NCBI RefSeq assembly: GCF_003076515.1
Contig: NZ_CP022390.1
Span: forward strand, 2,728,001-2,792,000
Length of the DNA: 64,000 nucleotides
Source of the DNA: Alcaligenes aquatilis
Lineage (GTDB): Bacteria > Pseudomonadota > Gammaproteobacteria > Burkholderiales > Burkholderiaceae_B
Reading direction: 5' to 3'
Below the pieces are notes generated by a model. The model made no database searches. It was not told where the DNA came from and saw nothing but the letters and a program-made list of their open reading frames with translations. Positions 19,558-28,781 of the stretch are shown one piece after another. The position numbers and the translations under genes were made by a program. Numbering within the stretch: the first letter of the stretch is position 1; each line of letters starts with the position of its first letter.

Positions 19558-20100
19558 TTACGCAGTCAGTTCAACAGCCTTGAAATCAACCGGGACTTCC
19601 AGCGCGTTATTGATGTAGTTGGTGAACAGGTTCAAGGCGGTCACACCGACCAGTTCCACCACTTCACCTTCAGAAAAACCGGCATCGCGCACGGCTTGCA
19701 CATCGGCAGCCGACACTTGCCCACGCTGATCCACCAGCTTGAGCACAAACTTCAAGGCCGCTGCGGTACGTGGATCATCGGACTGACCACGCTGGGCCTG
19801 GGCCAGCGTCTCCGGACTCAAGCCGGCATTGGCACCGAGCACGTTGTGGGCGGCCAGGCAGTATTCGCAACGATTGCGATCAGCAATGGCTACGGCCAAT
19901 TGCTCACCTAATTTCGCACCCAGCTGGCCACCGGCAAAAGCGCCGAAGGAGCCCCACATGCTGCGCAAGGCGGCGGGCGAATTGGACACCATACGGAACA
20001 TGGCGGGCACGCTGCCACCAAATGCTTTTTGAATTTCCTGCAAAGCGGGCTGGCTGGCAGCGGGAGCTTGGGCAACGTCAGGCAAAGTAAGGCGGGACAT
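19558..20100 (-). CDS. Carboxymuconolactone decarboxylase/AhpD-like family protein
   Basis: 180 residues from ATG 20100, which has AGGAG seven bases upstream. The CMD domain carries the redox motif C-x-x-C in RCEYCLAAHN followed by the helix LAQAQRG, as in alkylhydroperoxidase D-like proteins. These are trimeric, cytosolic, and either act as thiol-dependent peroxidases or as decarboxylases; the CxxC plus His favours the peroxidase type. It is divergent from an AraC regulator of the cupin type, a common pairing, so it is probably that regulator's target. Confidence 0.92.
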   Translation of the reverse strand: MSRLTLPDVAQAPAASQPALQEIQKAFGGSVPAMFRMVSNSPAALRSMWGSFGAFAGGQLGAKLGEQLAVAIADRNRCEYCLAAHNVLGANAGLSPETLAQAQRGQSDDPRTAAALKFVLKLVDQRGQVSAADVQAVRDAGFSEGEVVELVGVTALNLFTNYINNALEVPVDFKAVELTA

Positions 20101-20231
20101 GGTGATCTCCTGGTGAGGACGGCCAAGGTGGCCAAAAAGAAGCGAGTAGGCATAGTGTCTCGCCAAGAGCAGGATCATTGGATAAGATTAGTCTCGACAA
20201 CTTACCTTTTCATCCAGACAAGGATGGTTTC

Positions 20232-21086
20232 ATGAACCTGGATCGCCTCTCCCTTCTGCTGGAACAGTTCCGCGTTCGCGCCCATTTGTTCTACAACGGC
20301 TCTTTATGTGGGGTAACCCGCTTCTCGGCCCAGCCAGGGCGTGCCTTTTTGCACATTCTGCGACGCGGCCAGTTAAGCGTGCGCCACGACCCGCGTGATC
20401 CGGTGCCGGAAATCATGACGATTGATCGCCCCAGCCTGTTGTTTTATCCTCGCCCGCTGGAGCATGCCTTTTACGATCTACCTGAGGAGGGCTCGGACTT
20501 CACCTGCGCCACCCTGGATTTTGACGGGGGAGAGCATCACCCCTTGGCCCGCTCTCTGCCCGATCTGATTATTGTCCCGCTGGAAGAGGCCGCTGGTCTG
20601 GAGCAGGCACTGGACCTGCTCTTTGCGGAAACGGAGTCGGTACGCTGCGGCCATCGGCTGTTGGCGGACCGTCTGTTCGAGATTGTCTTGTTGCAATTGC
20701 TGCGTTGGCTGTTTGACCATCCTGATCGTTGCGAGATTCCCGTAGGTTTGTTTCGCGGCTTGTCGCACCCGCCTGTGGCGCGAGCTTTGCTGGCCATTCA
20801 GGCCGATCCGGGCCGGGACTGGACCGTGCAATCGTTGGCACAGGAAGCCAAGATGTCACGCAGCGCATTTGCCGTGCAGTTCAAGCATTGGGTCGGCGAT
20901 ACGCCAGCCGACTATCTGGCCCAATGGCGCCTGTCGCTTGCCTGTCAGCGGCTGGCCCAGGGCCAGTCTGCCAAACGCATTGCCCTGGATCTAGGCTATG
21001 CCAATCCCTCTGCCCTATCCCGTCTGTTTCGGCAGCGCACGGGCCAATCCATGCGGCAATGGCTGGCTGCCCGTCAATCAGCTTGA
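20232..21086 (+). CDS. AraC family transcriptional regulator with N-terminal cupin domain
   Basis: 284 residues from ATG 20232 (AAGGATGG about eight bases upstream). The first 180 residues match the AraC cupin-6 type ligand domain (GRAFLHILRRGQLSVRH, RPSLLFYPRPLEH, CATLDFDGGEHHPL, and the MSRSAFA-proximal PPVARALLAIQADPGRDWTV link). The last 100 contain two helix-turn-helix units (VQSLAQEAKMSRSAFAVQF and AKRIALDLGYANPSALSRLF). It probably controls the divergent CMD/AhpD-like gene in answer to an unknown compound. The 3' end overlaps the convergent LysR gene by 9 bp. Confidence 0.93.
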   Translation: MNLDRLSLLLEQFRVRAHLFYNGSLCGVTRFSAQPGRAFLHILRRGQLSVRHDPRDPVPEIMTIDRPSLLFYPRPLEHAFYDLPEEGSDFTCATLDFDGGEHHPLARSLPDLIIVPLEEAAGLEQALDLLFAETESVRCGHRLLADRLFEIVLLQLLRWLFDHPDRCEIPVGLFRGLSHPPVARALLAIQADPGRDWTVQSLAQEAKMSRSAFAVQFKHWVGDTPADYLAQWRLSLACQRLAQGQSAKRIALDLGYANPSALSRLFRQRTGQSMRQWLAARQSA

Positions 21087-21971
21087 GCGATGCTGCTCCA
21101 GCACCGCCAGAAAATTCACCAAAGCCGGGTTGGTATTGTCCGAGACATAAGCACTCATTAGCTCGGCCGTAATATCGTCTGCGTCCAGCAAAGGCAGATA
21201 CTCCAAGGTATCGGTACGCAAGCGCGCCAAGGACGCGGGCACAATCGCTGGAGCAATACCCGCTTCGACCATGACCAGCACCGTAGGCACCATGCTTTCC
21301 TGCGCAAAGCGCGGCAAGCAGCCCGAGCGCTGCAACATGCGCTGCTGCAGCAGATGAAAATAACGCGACTGCTGGCGTGAGTACGCCACCATTTCATAAG
21401 AAAAAGCCTGATGCAAGGTCAGTCCCTGGCTATGTTCCTGGGCACGTGGATCATCACGCCTGAGCACAAACATCATGGGTTCGGACTCCACCAACTGCGG
21501 GTTCAAGTCCGGCACAGCAAAGGAAGGCCGGATCATGGCCACATCCACCCGGCGCTCGTACAGGGCAGCGGGCATCTCGCTGGAATTCATCTCGTAGATC
21601 TGAATATCTACTTGGGGGAAGTCCTGGCGAAAGCGATACAGATGCTTGGACACGCCGGCATAGGCACTGCTGGGCGTCAGTGCAATACGCAACATGCCGG
21701 TTTCGCCTCTATGCACTTGCTGTACCGCCTGCAGCGTCTGCTCCAGCTCGTTGCCGATCAGGCGCAGGCGACGCTGCAACTCCTGTCCGGCCGCCGTCAA
21801 TTGCACCGTGCGCGTGGTGCGGATAAACAAGGTCGCCCCTATCTGTTCTTCCAGCCTGCGTATGGCCTGACTCAAGGGCGGTTGGGTCATGAACAAACGC
21901 TGAGCAGCACGGCCAAAATGCAGCTCTTCGGCCACCACCAAGAACATCTCGCTTAATTTGGAGTCCAGCAT
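21078..21971 (-). CDS. LysR family transcriptional regulator
   Basis: 297 residues. The N-terminal winged helix-turn-helix (EMFLVVAEELHFGRAAQRLF, QPPLSQAIRRLEEQIGATLF) is followed by a two-lobe periplasmic-binding-protein-like effector domain. It is divergent from a Bug-type binding protein and an amidase gene (starts about 155 bp apart in a very AT-rich stretch), so it is the likely activator of that pair. The effector is probably the imported compound or a breakdown product, which is inference. Confidence 0.95.
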   Translation of the reverse strand: MLDSKLSEMFLVVAEELHFGRAAQRLFMTQPPLSQAIRRLEEQIGATLFIRTTRTVQLTAAGQELQRRLRLIGNELEQTLQAVQQVHRGETGMLRIALTPSSAYAGVSKHLYRFRQDFPQVDIQIYEMNSSEMPAALYERRVDVAMIRPSFAVPDLNPQLVESEPMMFVLRRDDPRAQEHSQGLTLHQAFSYEMVAYSRQQSRYFHLLQQRMLQRSGCLPRFAQESMVPTVLVMVEAGIAPAIVPASLARLRTDTLEYLPLLDADDITAELMSAYVSDNTNPALVNFLAVLEQHRSS

Positions 21972-22125
21972 ATGCCCGCCAATCAGGTTTAAAAATGAAT
22001 TAATAATGACTATTTTTAATATTAGACAACATAATTAGCGCTTACTACCATCCATCCTGACACTTATCAAAAACAGGGCCATACTGCACGTCACTGCGAA
22101 TATTGGCCCAACGCAGGAGATGAAC

Positions 22126-23118
22126 ATGACTGTATTCAAGCATCGCGCCCCCTTATTGAGTGGCCTGCTCACACTGACGTTGTTGGGTTCCGGTTCGGCC
22201 ATGGCCGACGCGCCTTACCCGTCGCAAGCCATTACCTTTGTGGTGCCTTATGCTGCAGGTGGCAGCTCGGACACCCGTTCGCGCATGCTGGCTCAAAAAA
22301 TGAGCGACAGCCTGGGGGTGACGATTGTGGTGGAAAACAAGCCCGGTGCCAGCGGCAATATCGGCACCAGCATGATTGCCCGCGCCAAGCCCAACGGCTA
22401 CACCATCGGCCTGGGCAACTTTGGCCCCATGTCGGTGAACAAGGCACTGTACGGCAGCAACCTGCCCTTCGATCCTGAACAGGATTTGCAACCCATCGCC
22501 CTGATCGAGCGCGGCGCCATGGCGCTGGGTGTGAACAGCAGCTCGCCCTACCAGTCCTTGGCCGATCTGGTGGCCGACGGCAAGCAAAACCCCAACAAAC
22601 TGGACTACGCCTCGACCGGCGCAGGCGGTGCATCGCACTTGCTAACTGAACAATTCAAGGCCACCTCCGGCTTTGATGCCGTACACGTGCCTTACCGTGG
22701 TGGTGCTCCCGCATCGAACGATCTGCTGGCCGGTAATATTTCCTTCTATCTGGAGCTGGCCAGCTTGTTCCTGCCCCACATGCAAATCGACAACCCGCGC
22801 CTGCGCGTGCTGGGCGTGACCTCGCAAGAGCGTCTGAAAGCCATGCCGGACACCCCCACCTTCAAAGAACAAGGGGTGGACCTGGTGGCCTCGAACTGGT
22901 TTGGCGTGATTGCTCCCGCAGGGTTGCCCGCTGATGTGCTGGAAAAACTGAACACTGCTGTCAATGACGCCCTGAAAGATCCAGACTATCGTCAGATTGT
23001 GGAGTCCCAAGGTGCTCAAGTCGTAGGTGGCACGCCTGAAGAATTCACCGCTTTTGTGAAAGAAGAAACCAAACGCTGGACTGCACTGATCAAGGATCAG
23101 AACATCTCGATCCAGTAA
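22126..23118 (+). CDS. Bug family (TctC-like) periplasmic substrate-binding protein
   Basis: 330 residues. The start at ATG 22126 is preferred over 22120 because AGGAG ends six bases before it. A signal peptide ends at SAMA. Family marks are ITFVVPYAAGGSSDTRSR, VVENKPGASGNIGTSMIA, DYASTGAGGASHLLTEQF, VPYRGGAPASNDLLAG and the LRVLGVTSQERLKAMPDTPT segment. Bug proteins bind carboxylates, amides or similar solutes in the periplasm. No TctA/TctB membrane genes are nearby. It is co-oriented with the amidase 15 bp downstream, so the ligand may be an amide or amino-acid derivative. Confidence 0.95.
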   Translation: MTVFKHRAPLLSGLLTLTLLGSGSAMADAPYPSQAITFVVPYAAGGSSDTRSRMLAQKMSDSLGVTIVVENKPGASGNIGTSMIARAKPNGYTIGLGNFGPMSVNKALYGSNLPFDPEQDLQPIALIERGAMALGVNSSSPYQSLADLVADGKQNPNKLDYASTGAGGASHLLTEQFKATSGFDAVHVPYRGGAPASNDLLAGNISFYLELASLFLPHMQIDNPRLRVLGVTSQERLKAMPDTPTFKEQGVDLVASNWFGVIAPAGLPADVLEKLNTAVNDALKDPDYRQIVESQGAQVVGGTPEEFTAFVKEETKRWTALIKDQNISIQ

Positions 23119-23133
23119 CCCTGCTTCTCCCTT

Positions 23134-24309
23134 ATGACTGCCCCCCCTTCCTCTCTCGCTTTGCAGGACCAGTCCATCCAGGCCTGGTCCTGGCTGGCTG
23201 ATCCGGCCACCTGTATCAGCACTGCCCCCGACGGCCCCTTGGCCGGCCTGACTTTCGGCGTAAAAGACGTGTTGGATGTCCAAGGCATGCCGACACGTTA
23301 TGGTGCACATTTCCCCCATGCCTTGCCCGCAGAGCGCGATGCAGCTTGCGTCGCCTTGTTGCGCCAGGCCGGCGCCATTGCCATGGGCAAAACTGTCACC
23401 GCCGAATTTGCTTACGCCGCCCCCGGCCCCACCCGTAACCCGCTGAACCTGGACCATACGCCTGGCGGTTCTTCCAGTGGTTCAGCAGCAGCCGTAGCGG
23501 CCGGTATGGTGGATTTTGCATTGGGCACCCAAACGGGAGGCTCCATGATGCGCCCCGCTGCGTTTACCGGCATCCTGGGTTTCAAACCCAGCTTTGGCGC
23601 GGTCCATCGCAGCGGTCTGTTCTTGTTGTGCGACAGCCTGGACACCATTGGCTACTTCAGCCGGGACTTGTCTGTGCTGCGCCGTGTCGCCTCGGTCTTG
23701 CAAGGGTTACCGGATAGTCGAGTCCCCAGCGCGCCACGTATCGGCGTGCTCGATGGCAAAGACCTGGGCCCGATTACCCCCGCTGCGCTGGCCGCCTTGG
23801 AACAGGGCTGCCAGCACCTGGAGCAACAAGGCGCCCGACTGGAACGTCTGCCTGCAGATGCGCAACTGAAAGAACTGCTGATCCTGCAAGGACAGATCAT
23901 GGCGTATGAAATGGCCCGCAGCCTGCTGCCCGTCTGGCAAGCCAGCCCGGATGCCTTGCGGCCCGTTACGGTGCAAGCCATCAAGCAGGGCCTGGATCTG
24001 CCCCCGGCGGACTACCACGCCTGGCAAGCGCGCCGCCGTCAACTGCAACAGGAATGGCAGGATCGCTATGGGCATTTTGATGCCTTATTGACCCCGGCTG
24101 CTCCTGGGCCTGCGCCCTATGGGCTGGACAGTACCGGTTCTTCAGTTCTGAACCGCCCCTGGTCCTTGCTGGGCTGGCCTACCTTGAGCCTGCCCGCACC
24201 GGGACAAGACAGCCCGCTGCCTTTGGGTTTGCAACTGATCGGACAAGCTCATCAAGATGGGGCATTGCTAGACCTTGCCTCACTGCTGTGCCCCGTCAAA
24301 CAGGTCTGA
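23134..24309 (+). CDS. Amidase signature family hydrolase
   Basis: 391 residues, short for the family. The Ser-cisSer-Lys triad can be placed at Lys44 (FGVKDVLD), Ser113 (TPGGSSSGSAAA) and Ser137 (QTGGSMMRPA); the 24-residue spacing of the two serines is that of the family. It hydrolyses a carboxamide, ester or carbamate in the cytoplasm; the substrate is unknown. It is the second gene of the LysR-controlled Bug-amidase unit. Other annotations such as AtzF- or GatA-like are possible, but a true GatA is unlikely given the length and absence of GatB/C. Confidence 0.93.
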   Translation: MTAPPSSLALQDQSIQAWSWLADPATCISTAPDGPLAGLTFGVKDVLDVQGMPTRYGAHFPHALPAERDAACVALLRQAGAIAMGKTVTAEFAYAAPGPTRNPLNLDHTPGGSSSGSAAAVAAGMVDFALGTQTGGSMMRPAAFTGILGFKPSFGAVHRSGLFLLCDSLDTIGYFSRDLSVLRRVASVLQGLPDSRVPSAPRIGVLDGKDLGPITPAALAALEQGCQHLEQQGARLERLPADAQLKELLILQGQIMAYEMARSLLPVWQASPDALRPVTVQAIKQGLDLPPADYHAWQARRRQLQQEWQDRYGHFDALLTPAAPGPAPYGLDSTGSSVLNRPWSLLGWPTLSLPAPGQDSPLPLGLQLIGQAHQDGALLDLASLLCPVKQV

Positions 24310-24561
24310 AAAGCAATCGAGCCACTTATTCTGCAACACGCGGAAACAGAGTAAACAGCAACCAGAATCATTAACAAATATTTTAAATAACAACTATTTA
24401 GAGGTGTTTTGAGCTTTCTCAACTGACCCTTGAATACAGGCTCCACAAACGACTAGGCAACGTATTACCCTGAATGAAGTGTTTTCAGTGCGCTGCGTCA
24501 GTACGTTCTTCACATCACGACCACGCAGCGCCCAGTTCTTTCAAACAATTCGGAACAGGCC

Positions 24562-25875
24562 ATGCGTCGCCCTCTCTTATTGCTGCTCTCTGCCTTCTTT
24601 TTGATCTGGGCTGTTGAAGCCCTGTGGCTTGCCCCTTCGCCGCCTGGCGATACGCTGTGGGTAGTCCGACAAGAAGGCATGCTGCTGACTGGCATTCTGG
24701 CCTTGGGCACCATGACGGCCATCATGGTCCTGGCCCTGCGCCCCCGTCGTCTGGAGCCTTGGCTAGGGGGCATGGACAAAGCCTACAGACTGCATAAGTG
24801 GCTGGGCATCATCGCCATTTTGTTCAGCCTGGCCCATTGGCTCAGCAAGGAATCCAAAGGTCTGATTTCTGCGGCGATTGGCACGGGCGGCCGGCTGGCC
24901 AAAACTCCTGTTCCTGAATGGGTCAGCCTGTTCAAACCTTATGCCAAATCACTGGGCGAATGGACGTTTTACGCGCTGATTCTGATGCTGATCATCACGC
25001 TGGCGCGCCGTACGATTTCCTATAAGAAATGGTACAGCCTGCACCGCCTGATGCCCGTGGCCTATCTGATCCTGATCTTTCATGGTGTGGTGCTGACACC
25101 CCCTGCCTACTGGAGCGGCATAGGCGGCTGGGCACTGGCCATCACCATGGTGATCGGGACGGTAGCAGCCGGCATCCAACTGCTACGCAACCTGAGTTCG
25201 GCCTATCCACACACAGGCACCGTCATCTCCTGTACGTCACAAGGCGATGTGCTGGAGGTGCAATGCCGCATGGACCAGTCCTGGCCTGGGCACCAGGCCG
25301 GACAGTTCGCCTTTCTACGCTTGAAGGGGGAATCTGAAGCCCATCCGTTCACCTTGTCCGATGCCGATCAGGACAACCAGATTGTGCGCTTTCATATCAA
25401 GCAACTGGGCGACTGGACACGCGAATTGCCCGAGCGTTTGCATATCGGCCAAAACATCGAGCTCGATGGCCCCTATGGCCGCTTTACTCAGCCGGAAGGT
25501 GACGACAACGGTATCTATATCTGGGTCGGTGCCGGTGTAGGCGCCACGCCCTTTCTGTCCTGGTTAAGCCAGGAGCACAAAGAAGGTCATGCTCCCTACG
25601 CCTATCTGCAATATGCCTGTCAGCATGGCTATGATCCGCTGGCGCAAGCGTTGAGCAAAGCCGCCAAGGAACACCCGGATGTGGATCTTGAAATTTATGC
25701 CGATGGCCGTCGTTGGTCACCCAAAGAGGTCATGCAACACTATCACGCCGACAAGCCCATGCATATCTGGTTCTGTGGGCCGGCGGCCATGGGCAGGCAA
25801 TTGAAGCGCGAACTCAAGCAGACCTTACCGGCGAAATCCTGGACTTTGCACAAAGAACACTTCCAGTTCCGCTAA
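24562..25875 (+). CDS. Ferric reductase-like membrane flavocytochrome with NAD(P)H-dependent reductase domain
   Basis: 437 residues. The N-terminal half has about six membrane segments of the ferric-reductase-like type with candidate haem ligands in RLHKWLGI, LAHWLSKE, SLHRLMP and LIFHGVV. The C-terminal half is a ferredoxin-reductase module with an FAD site (HPFTLSDADQDN), a flavin/NAD region (GPYGRFTQPEG, VGAGVGATPFLSWL) and a terminal WFCGPAAMGRQL motif. It moves electrons from NAD(P)H through FAD to haem and on to iron or oxygen. No convincing Fur box was found upstream, so a direct iron role is not proven. Confidence 0.92.
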   Translation: MRRPLLLLLSAFFLIWAVEALWLAPSPPGDTLWVVRQEGMLLTGILALGTMTAIMVLALRPRRLEPWLGGMDKAYRLHKWLGIIAILFSLAHWLSKESKGLISAAIGTGGRLAKTPVPEWVSLFKPYAKSLGEWTFYALILMLIITLARRTISYKKWYSLHRLMPVAYLILIFHGVVLTPPAYWSGIGGWALAITMVIGTVAAGIQLLRNLSSAYPHTGTVISCTSQGDVLEVQCRMDQSWPGHQAGQFAFLRLKGESEAHPFTLSDADQDNQIVRFHIKQLGDWTRELPERLHIGQNIELDGPYGRFTQPEGDDNGIYIWVGAGVGATPFLSWLSQEHKEGHAPYAYLQYACQHGYDPLAQALSKAAKEHPDVDLEIYADGRRWSPKEVMQHYHADKPMHIWFCGPAAMGRQLKRELKQTLPAKSWTLHKEHFQFR

Positions 25876-25892
25876 GTCTTTGCTGATCCAAA

Positions 25893-25928
25893 AACTGGCC
25901 CTGCTTCGATTAAGGAGCAGGGCCAGTT
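25893..25928. terminator. Hairpin terminator after the ferric-reductase-like gene
   Basis: A 13-bp perfect stem, AACTGGCCCTGCT (25893-25905) with AGCAGGGCCAGTT (25916-25928), and a 10-nt loop. It lies between this gene and the convergent tetR; only a weak T-run follows. Confidence 0.7.
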
Positions 25929-26033
25929 CTGTTGATGACTGTCTACATCCAGGAAACACCGCTCTGAGACCGCTACCGGTTCTGGTTCAGCTTCTCTGAA
26001 TGCCGCGTAAACACACAGCACCGCTCTACCACG

Positions 26034-26642
26034 CTATTTATACGGGTGAGGGAGCTTCGCCCCAAGCATGGACACAAAAAGAGTCACCAGATTGTCTTCC
26101 AGGGCTGCCCACTGCTCAGCGGTTTCCAGACCCATATTATCGACTGCGCCGTGCATGCCCTGGTAGATCACCCAAGCGGTCAAATCCACATCCGCCACAG
26201 ACCAGACTCCGGCGTTTTGCCCTTCGCTCAGGATCCGGTGCAGTGGCTCGGTCACCACGTTGCGCTCACCCTGGTAATTGCTGCGTATATGGTCTGAAAA
26301 CACCAAATCATGCATGTCCAGCGTGTCTCTATACCCCTGTACCGAGGCCCGAATCCAACAGGTCAGACGCTGCACCCAATCATCTTCCGGGGCCTGCTCC
26401 AACGCCCCTTGCACCCGGTCATGAAACTGCTGGATGAACTGCTCGCGCAAGGCGGCCAGGATCTCCTGTTTGGAACTGAAATAGTGATAGAACAAGCCCT
26501 TGGACATGCCGGCCCGCAACACAATTTCATCGACTGGCGTGGCATCAAACCCCTGTTGCAGAAACAAGGCGGCGGCCGCCTCCAATAAATCTCGGCGACG
26601 AACTTCAGAGGGTTGGGTACGAGGTGTTTTAGCGGCGGTCAT
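26034..26642 (-). CDS. TetR family transcriptional repressor
   Basis: 202 residues from ATG 26642. The DNA-binding part is clear: RDLLEAAAALFLQQGFDATPVDEIVLRAGMSKGLFYHYFSSKQEIL. The C-terminal ligand-binding part is all helical, as in the family. It is divergent from a DHA2-type drug efflux gene, with a perfect 21-bp palindrome between them as operator. The expected logic is repression of itself and of the pump until an inducer (drug or metabolite) binds. Confidence 0.95.
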   Translation of the reverse strand: MTAAKTPRTQPSEVRRRDLLEAAAALFLQQGFDATPVDEIVLRAGMSKGLFYHYFSSKQEILAALREQFIQQFHDRVQGALEQAPEDDWVQRLTCWIRASVQGYRDTLDMHDLVFSDHIRSNYQGERNVVTEPLHRILSEGQNAGVWSVADVDLTAWVIYQGMHGAVDNMGLETAEQWAALEDNLVTLFVSMLGAKLPHPYK

Positions 26643-26724
26643 GGGCGTCAAGGTATCAGAAAAAACCCGACAATGTGCTTGGTCGGAGCTTACCGCGTTA
26701 TTTTAGCCAGCCTGTTTATTTTTC

Positions 26725-26745
26725 ATTGACTGACAGTCAGTCAAT
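26725..26745. promoter_or_regulatory. Perfect palindromic TetR operator
   Basis: Arms ATTGACTGAC (26725-26734) and GTCAGTCAAT (26736-26745) around a central A make a perfect 21-bp palindrome midway between tetR and the MFS gene. The core TGACTGACAGTCAGTCA is typical of TetR-family operators that regulate adjacent transporters. Confidence 0.88.
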
Positions 26746-26759
26746 ATTTTATAGTCGTC

Positions 26760-26779
26760 GATAATAATTCTCATTTATC
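26760..26779 (+). promoter_or_regulatory. Fur-box-like sequence directly before the MFS gene
   Basis: GATAATAATTCTCATTTATC matches the 19-bp Fur consensus at 13 positions by eye (unbroken GATAAT and TCATT). It ends seven bases before the MFS start codon. It could be a real Fur site or just part of an AT-rich -10 region; position so close to the start supports a repressor site. Confidence 0.4.
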
Positions 26780-26786
26780 AAATCTT

Positions 26787-28295
26787 ATGACTCGCCGACT
26801 TGCTCTAACCATCGCCATTTACCTGGGGACCTTCATGGTTACCCTGGACATCAGCATCGTCAATCTTGCCTTGCCCCGCATGCAGCAAGCCCTGCAAACC
26901 GATATGGCCGGGCTGCAGTGGATTGTGGATGCGTATGCGCTGTGTCTGTCCGCCTTCATGCTGTCCGCCGGCCTGCTGGGGGATCGCTACGGACGCAAGA
27001 AAAGCTGGCTGCTGGGCGTGCTGGCCTTCACCGTCGGCTCCATGGTGTGCGCCTTGGCCGGTTCATTGAGCGCCCTGCTTTGGGGCCGCATCGTGCAAGG
27101 CATGGCGGGGGCTTTGCTTATTCCCGGTGCCTTGTCCATCCTGACACACGCCTTTCCGGACACGGCCCAGCGTGCCCGGGTGATTGGCGGCTGGTCCTCC
27201 TTCAGCGCACTGGCCCTGGTGCTGGGCCCGATTCTGGGCGGTGTGCTGGTTGATGTGGCCGACTGGCCTGCGATCTTCAGCCTGAACCTGCCACTGGGTC
27301 TGCTGACCTTGGGCTTGGGCCTGTGGGGCATTCAGGAATCGGCCAACCCCGAACACGCGGCCTTCGACCCGATCGGCCAGTTGCTAAGCGTTATCTGGCT
27401 CGGTTCCCTGACCTACGGCCTGATCAGCGCGGGTGAACAAGGCTGGCACGCCACCGAGACGCTACGCTCCCTGGGCGTGGCCGCGGTCACTTTCGTGACG
27501 TTTATCTATGCCCAAACCCGCGTCGCCCGCCCCTTGCTGCCGTTAAGCCTGTTTCGGGACTACCGCTTCAGCACCGCCAATATCGCCTCCTTTGTGCTGG
27601 GTTTTGCCGCCTACAGCAATGTGTTTTTCCTGTCTCTGTTCTTCCAGAACGCCTTAGGCTGGAGCGCAACCCAAACCGGCTGGGGGCTGGCCCCGCAGTT
27701 CATCAGCATGGCCGTGCTGGCCTCCCGTTTCGGTGCCTTAAGCCAACGCTTTGGCTTGAAGCTGATCCTGACTACGGGTTTTGGCCTGATGGCAGCCGGT
27801 TCCTGGTTCATGATGTTGTTGCAACCTGGCACTTCCTACTGGATGGCGGGTGTCGCTTTGGCCGTACTGGGCATAGGCATGGGCTTGTCTGTTCCGGCAT
27901 GCAGTACCTTGGTCATGAATCTGGTGCCGCGTGAGCGTTCCGGCATGGCATCGGCCACTACCAACGCCATCCGCCAAACCGGCATGACCTTGGGCGTTGC
28001 CCTGCTGGCGTCCTTGATGAGCCAGGGCGCCGTCAGCTCTTTGTCCAGCCGCCTTGATCCGGTCAATCCCCTGCTGGAGCAGGCTCAGCACATCATTAGC
28101 TCCGGTCAGGTAAATCTGCCTGCCTCGGCCGATCCCGTGTTCTGGATGCACGCCATCCAGCACGCCTGGGCGGACGGCTTCCACCGCGTCATGTTCTGGG
28201 CCGGATTGCTGGCCGTCTTCAGTCTGGTTCTGCTGCTGCGTCTGCGTTTGCCTCGTGTGCAGGCAGCGCCTGCCGCTGCGGTGGAATTGCATTAA
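26787..28295 (+). CDS. MFS multidrug efflux transporter, DHA2 (EmrB/QacA) type
   Basis: 502 residues with 14 predicted membrane segments. Family motifs are TLDISIVNLALPRMQQ in TM1 (the DHA2 D1-type motif), SAGLLGDRYGRKK (motif A, residues about 59-71), the arginine-containing GRIVQGMAGALLIPG and LGPILGGVLVD (motif C of drug:H+ antiporters). It is an inner-membrane proton-driven exporter. Its control by the divergent TetR protein is strongly suggested by the operator. The short gap (34 bp) to hslR may allow read-through. Confidence 0.95.
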   Translation: MTRRLALTIAIYLGTFMVTLDISIVNLALPRMQQALQTDMAGLQWIVDAYALCLSAFMLSAGLLGDRYGRKKSWLLGVLAFTVGSMVCALAGSLSALLWGRIVQGMAGALLIPGALSILTHAFPDTAQRARVIGGWSSFSALALVLGPILGGVLVDVADWPAIFSLNLPLGLLTLGLGLWGIQESANPEHAAFDPIGQLLSVIWLGSLTYGLISAGEQGWHATETLRSLGVAAVTFVTFIYAQTRVARPLLPLSLFRDYRFSTANIASFVLGFAAYSNVFFLSLFFQNALGWSATQTGWGLAPQFISMAVLASRFGALSQRFGLKLILTTGFGLMAAGSWFMMLLQPGTSYWMAGVALAVLGIGMGLSVPACSTLVMNLVPRERSGMASATTNAIRQTGMTLGVALLASLMSQGAVSSLSSRLDPVNPLLEQAQHIISSGQVNLPASADPVFWMHAIQHAWADGFHRVMFWAGLLAVFSLVLLLRLRLPRVQAAPAAAVELH

Positions 28296-28329
28296 GCCCG
28301 GCTATGACAGACTGGATTTACAATAACGC

Positions 28330-28710
28330 ATGGACAAATTACGACTGGATAAATGGCTCTGGGCAGCGCGCTTTTACAAGACGCGCAGCCTGGCTTCTGA
28401 GGAGATCACCAAAGGACGGGTTTTGCTGAATCAGCAAAGCACCAAACCTGCCCGCGAAGTCTCCATTGGTGATGTGATTACCCTGCGCAAAGAAACACCG
28501 GCCATGGAAGTTCACGTCACCGCATTGAGCGGCGTGCGTGGCCCAGCCCCGGTTGCGCGCCAGTTGTATCAGGAAACGGAAGAAAGCAGCACACGGCGCG
28601 CCCAGGCCGCCGAACAACGCCGTCTGGCCCCCGAGCCTGCACTGGATTTTGATGCCGGGCGTCCGACCAAAAAAGATCGTCGTCAAATGCAGTTGCTGCG
28701 AGGTAAATAG
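28330..28710 (+). CDS. hslR: Heat shock protein 15 (S4-domain RNA-binding protein)
   Basis: 126 residues. The N-terminal S4 domain RLDKWLWAARFYKTRSLA, then EEITKGRVLLNQQSTKPAREV and SIGDVITLRK is that of Hsp15, which binds 50S subunits carrying stranded nascent chains. The C-terminal tail is highly charged (ARQLYQETEESSTRRAQAAE, then RPTKKDRRQ), also typical. Length fits (E. coli 133). A strong terminator follows. Confidence 0.95.
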   Translation: MDKLRLDKWLWAARFYKTRSLASEEITKGRVLLNQQSTKPAREVSIGDVITLRKETPAMEVHVTALSGVRGPAPVARQLYQETEESSTRRAQAAEQRRLAPEPALDFDAGRPTKKDRRQMQLLRGK

Positions 28711-28740
28711 ACCGCTCGCTGCGCATACTTCGCACGACTG

Positions 28741-28781
28741 AAAAAGCCCTGCCACGCTGTCCTGCTTGGCAGGGCTTTTTT
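28741..28781 (+). terminator. Rho-independent terminator after hslR
   Basis: Stem AAAAAGCCCTGCC (28741-28753) with GGCAGGGCTTTTT (28768-28780) and a 14-nt loop, ending in six T residues. The symmetric A-run means it could also work in the other direction. Confidence 0.9.

Noticed and set aside
18954..19911. Long overlapping reading frames on both strands through the 77-bp repeats
   Set aside because: They are created by the repeat itself; the unit lacks stops in several frames and its length shifts the frame each time. The repetitive Gly/Arg/Pro-rich products have no start signals.
24310..24561. Fur box before the ferric-reductase-like gene
   Set aside because: The AATCATT present there is not flanked by matching half-sites; fewer matches than expected for a real site.
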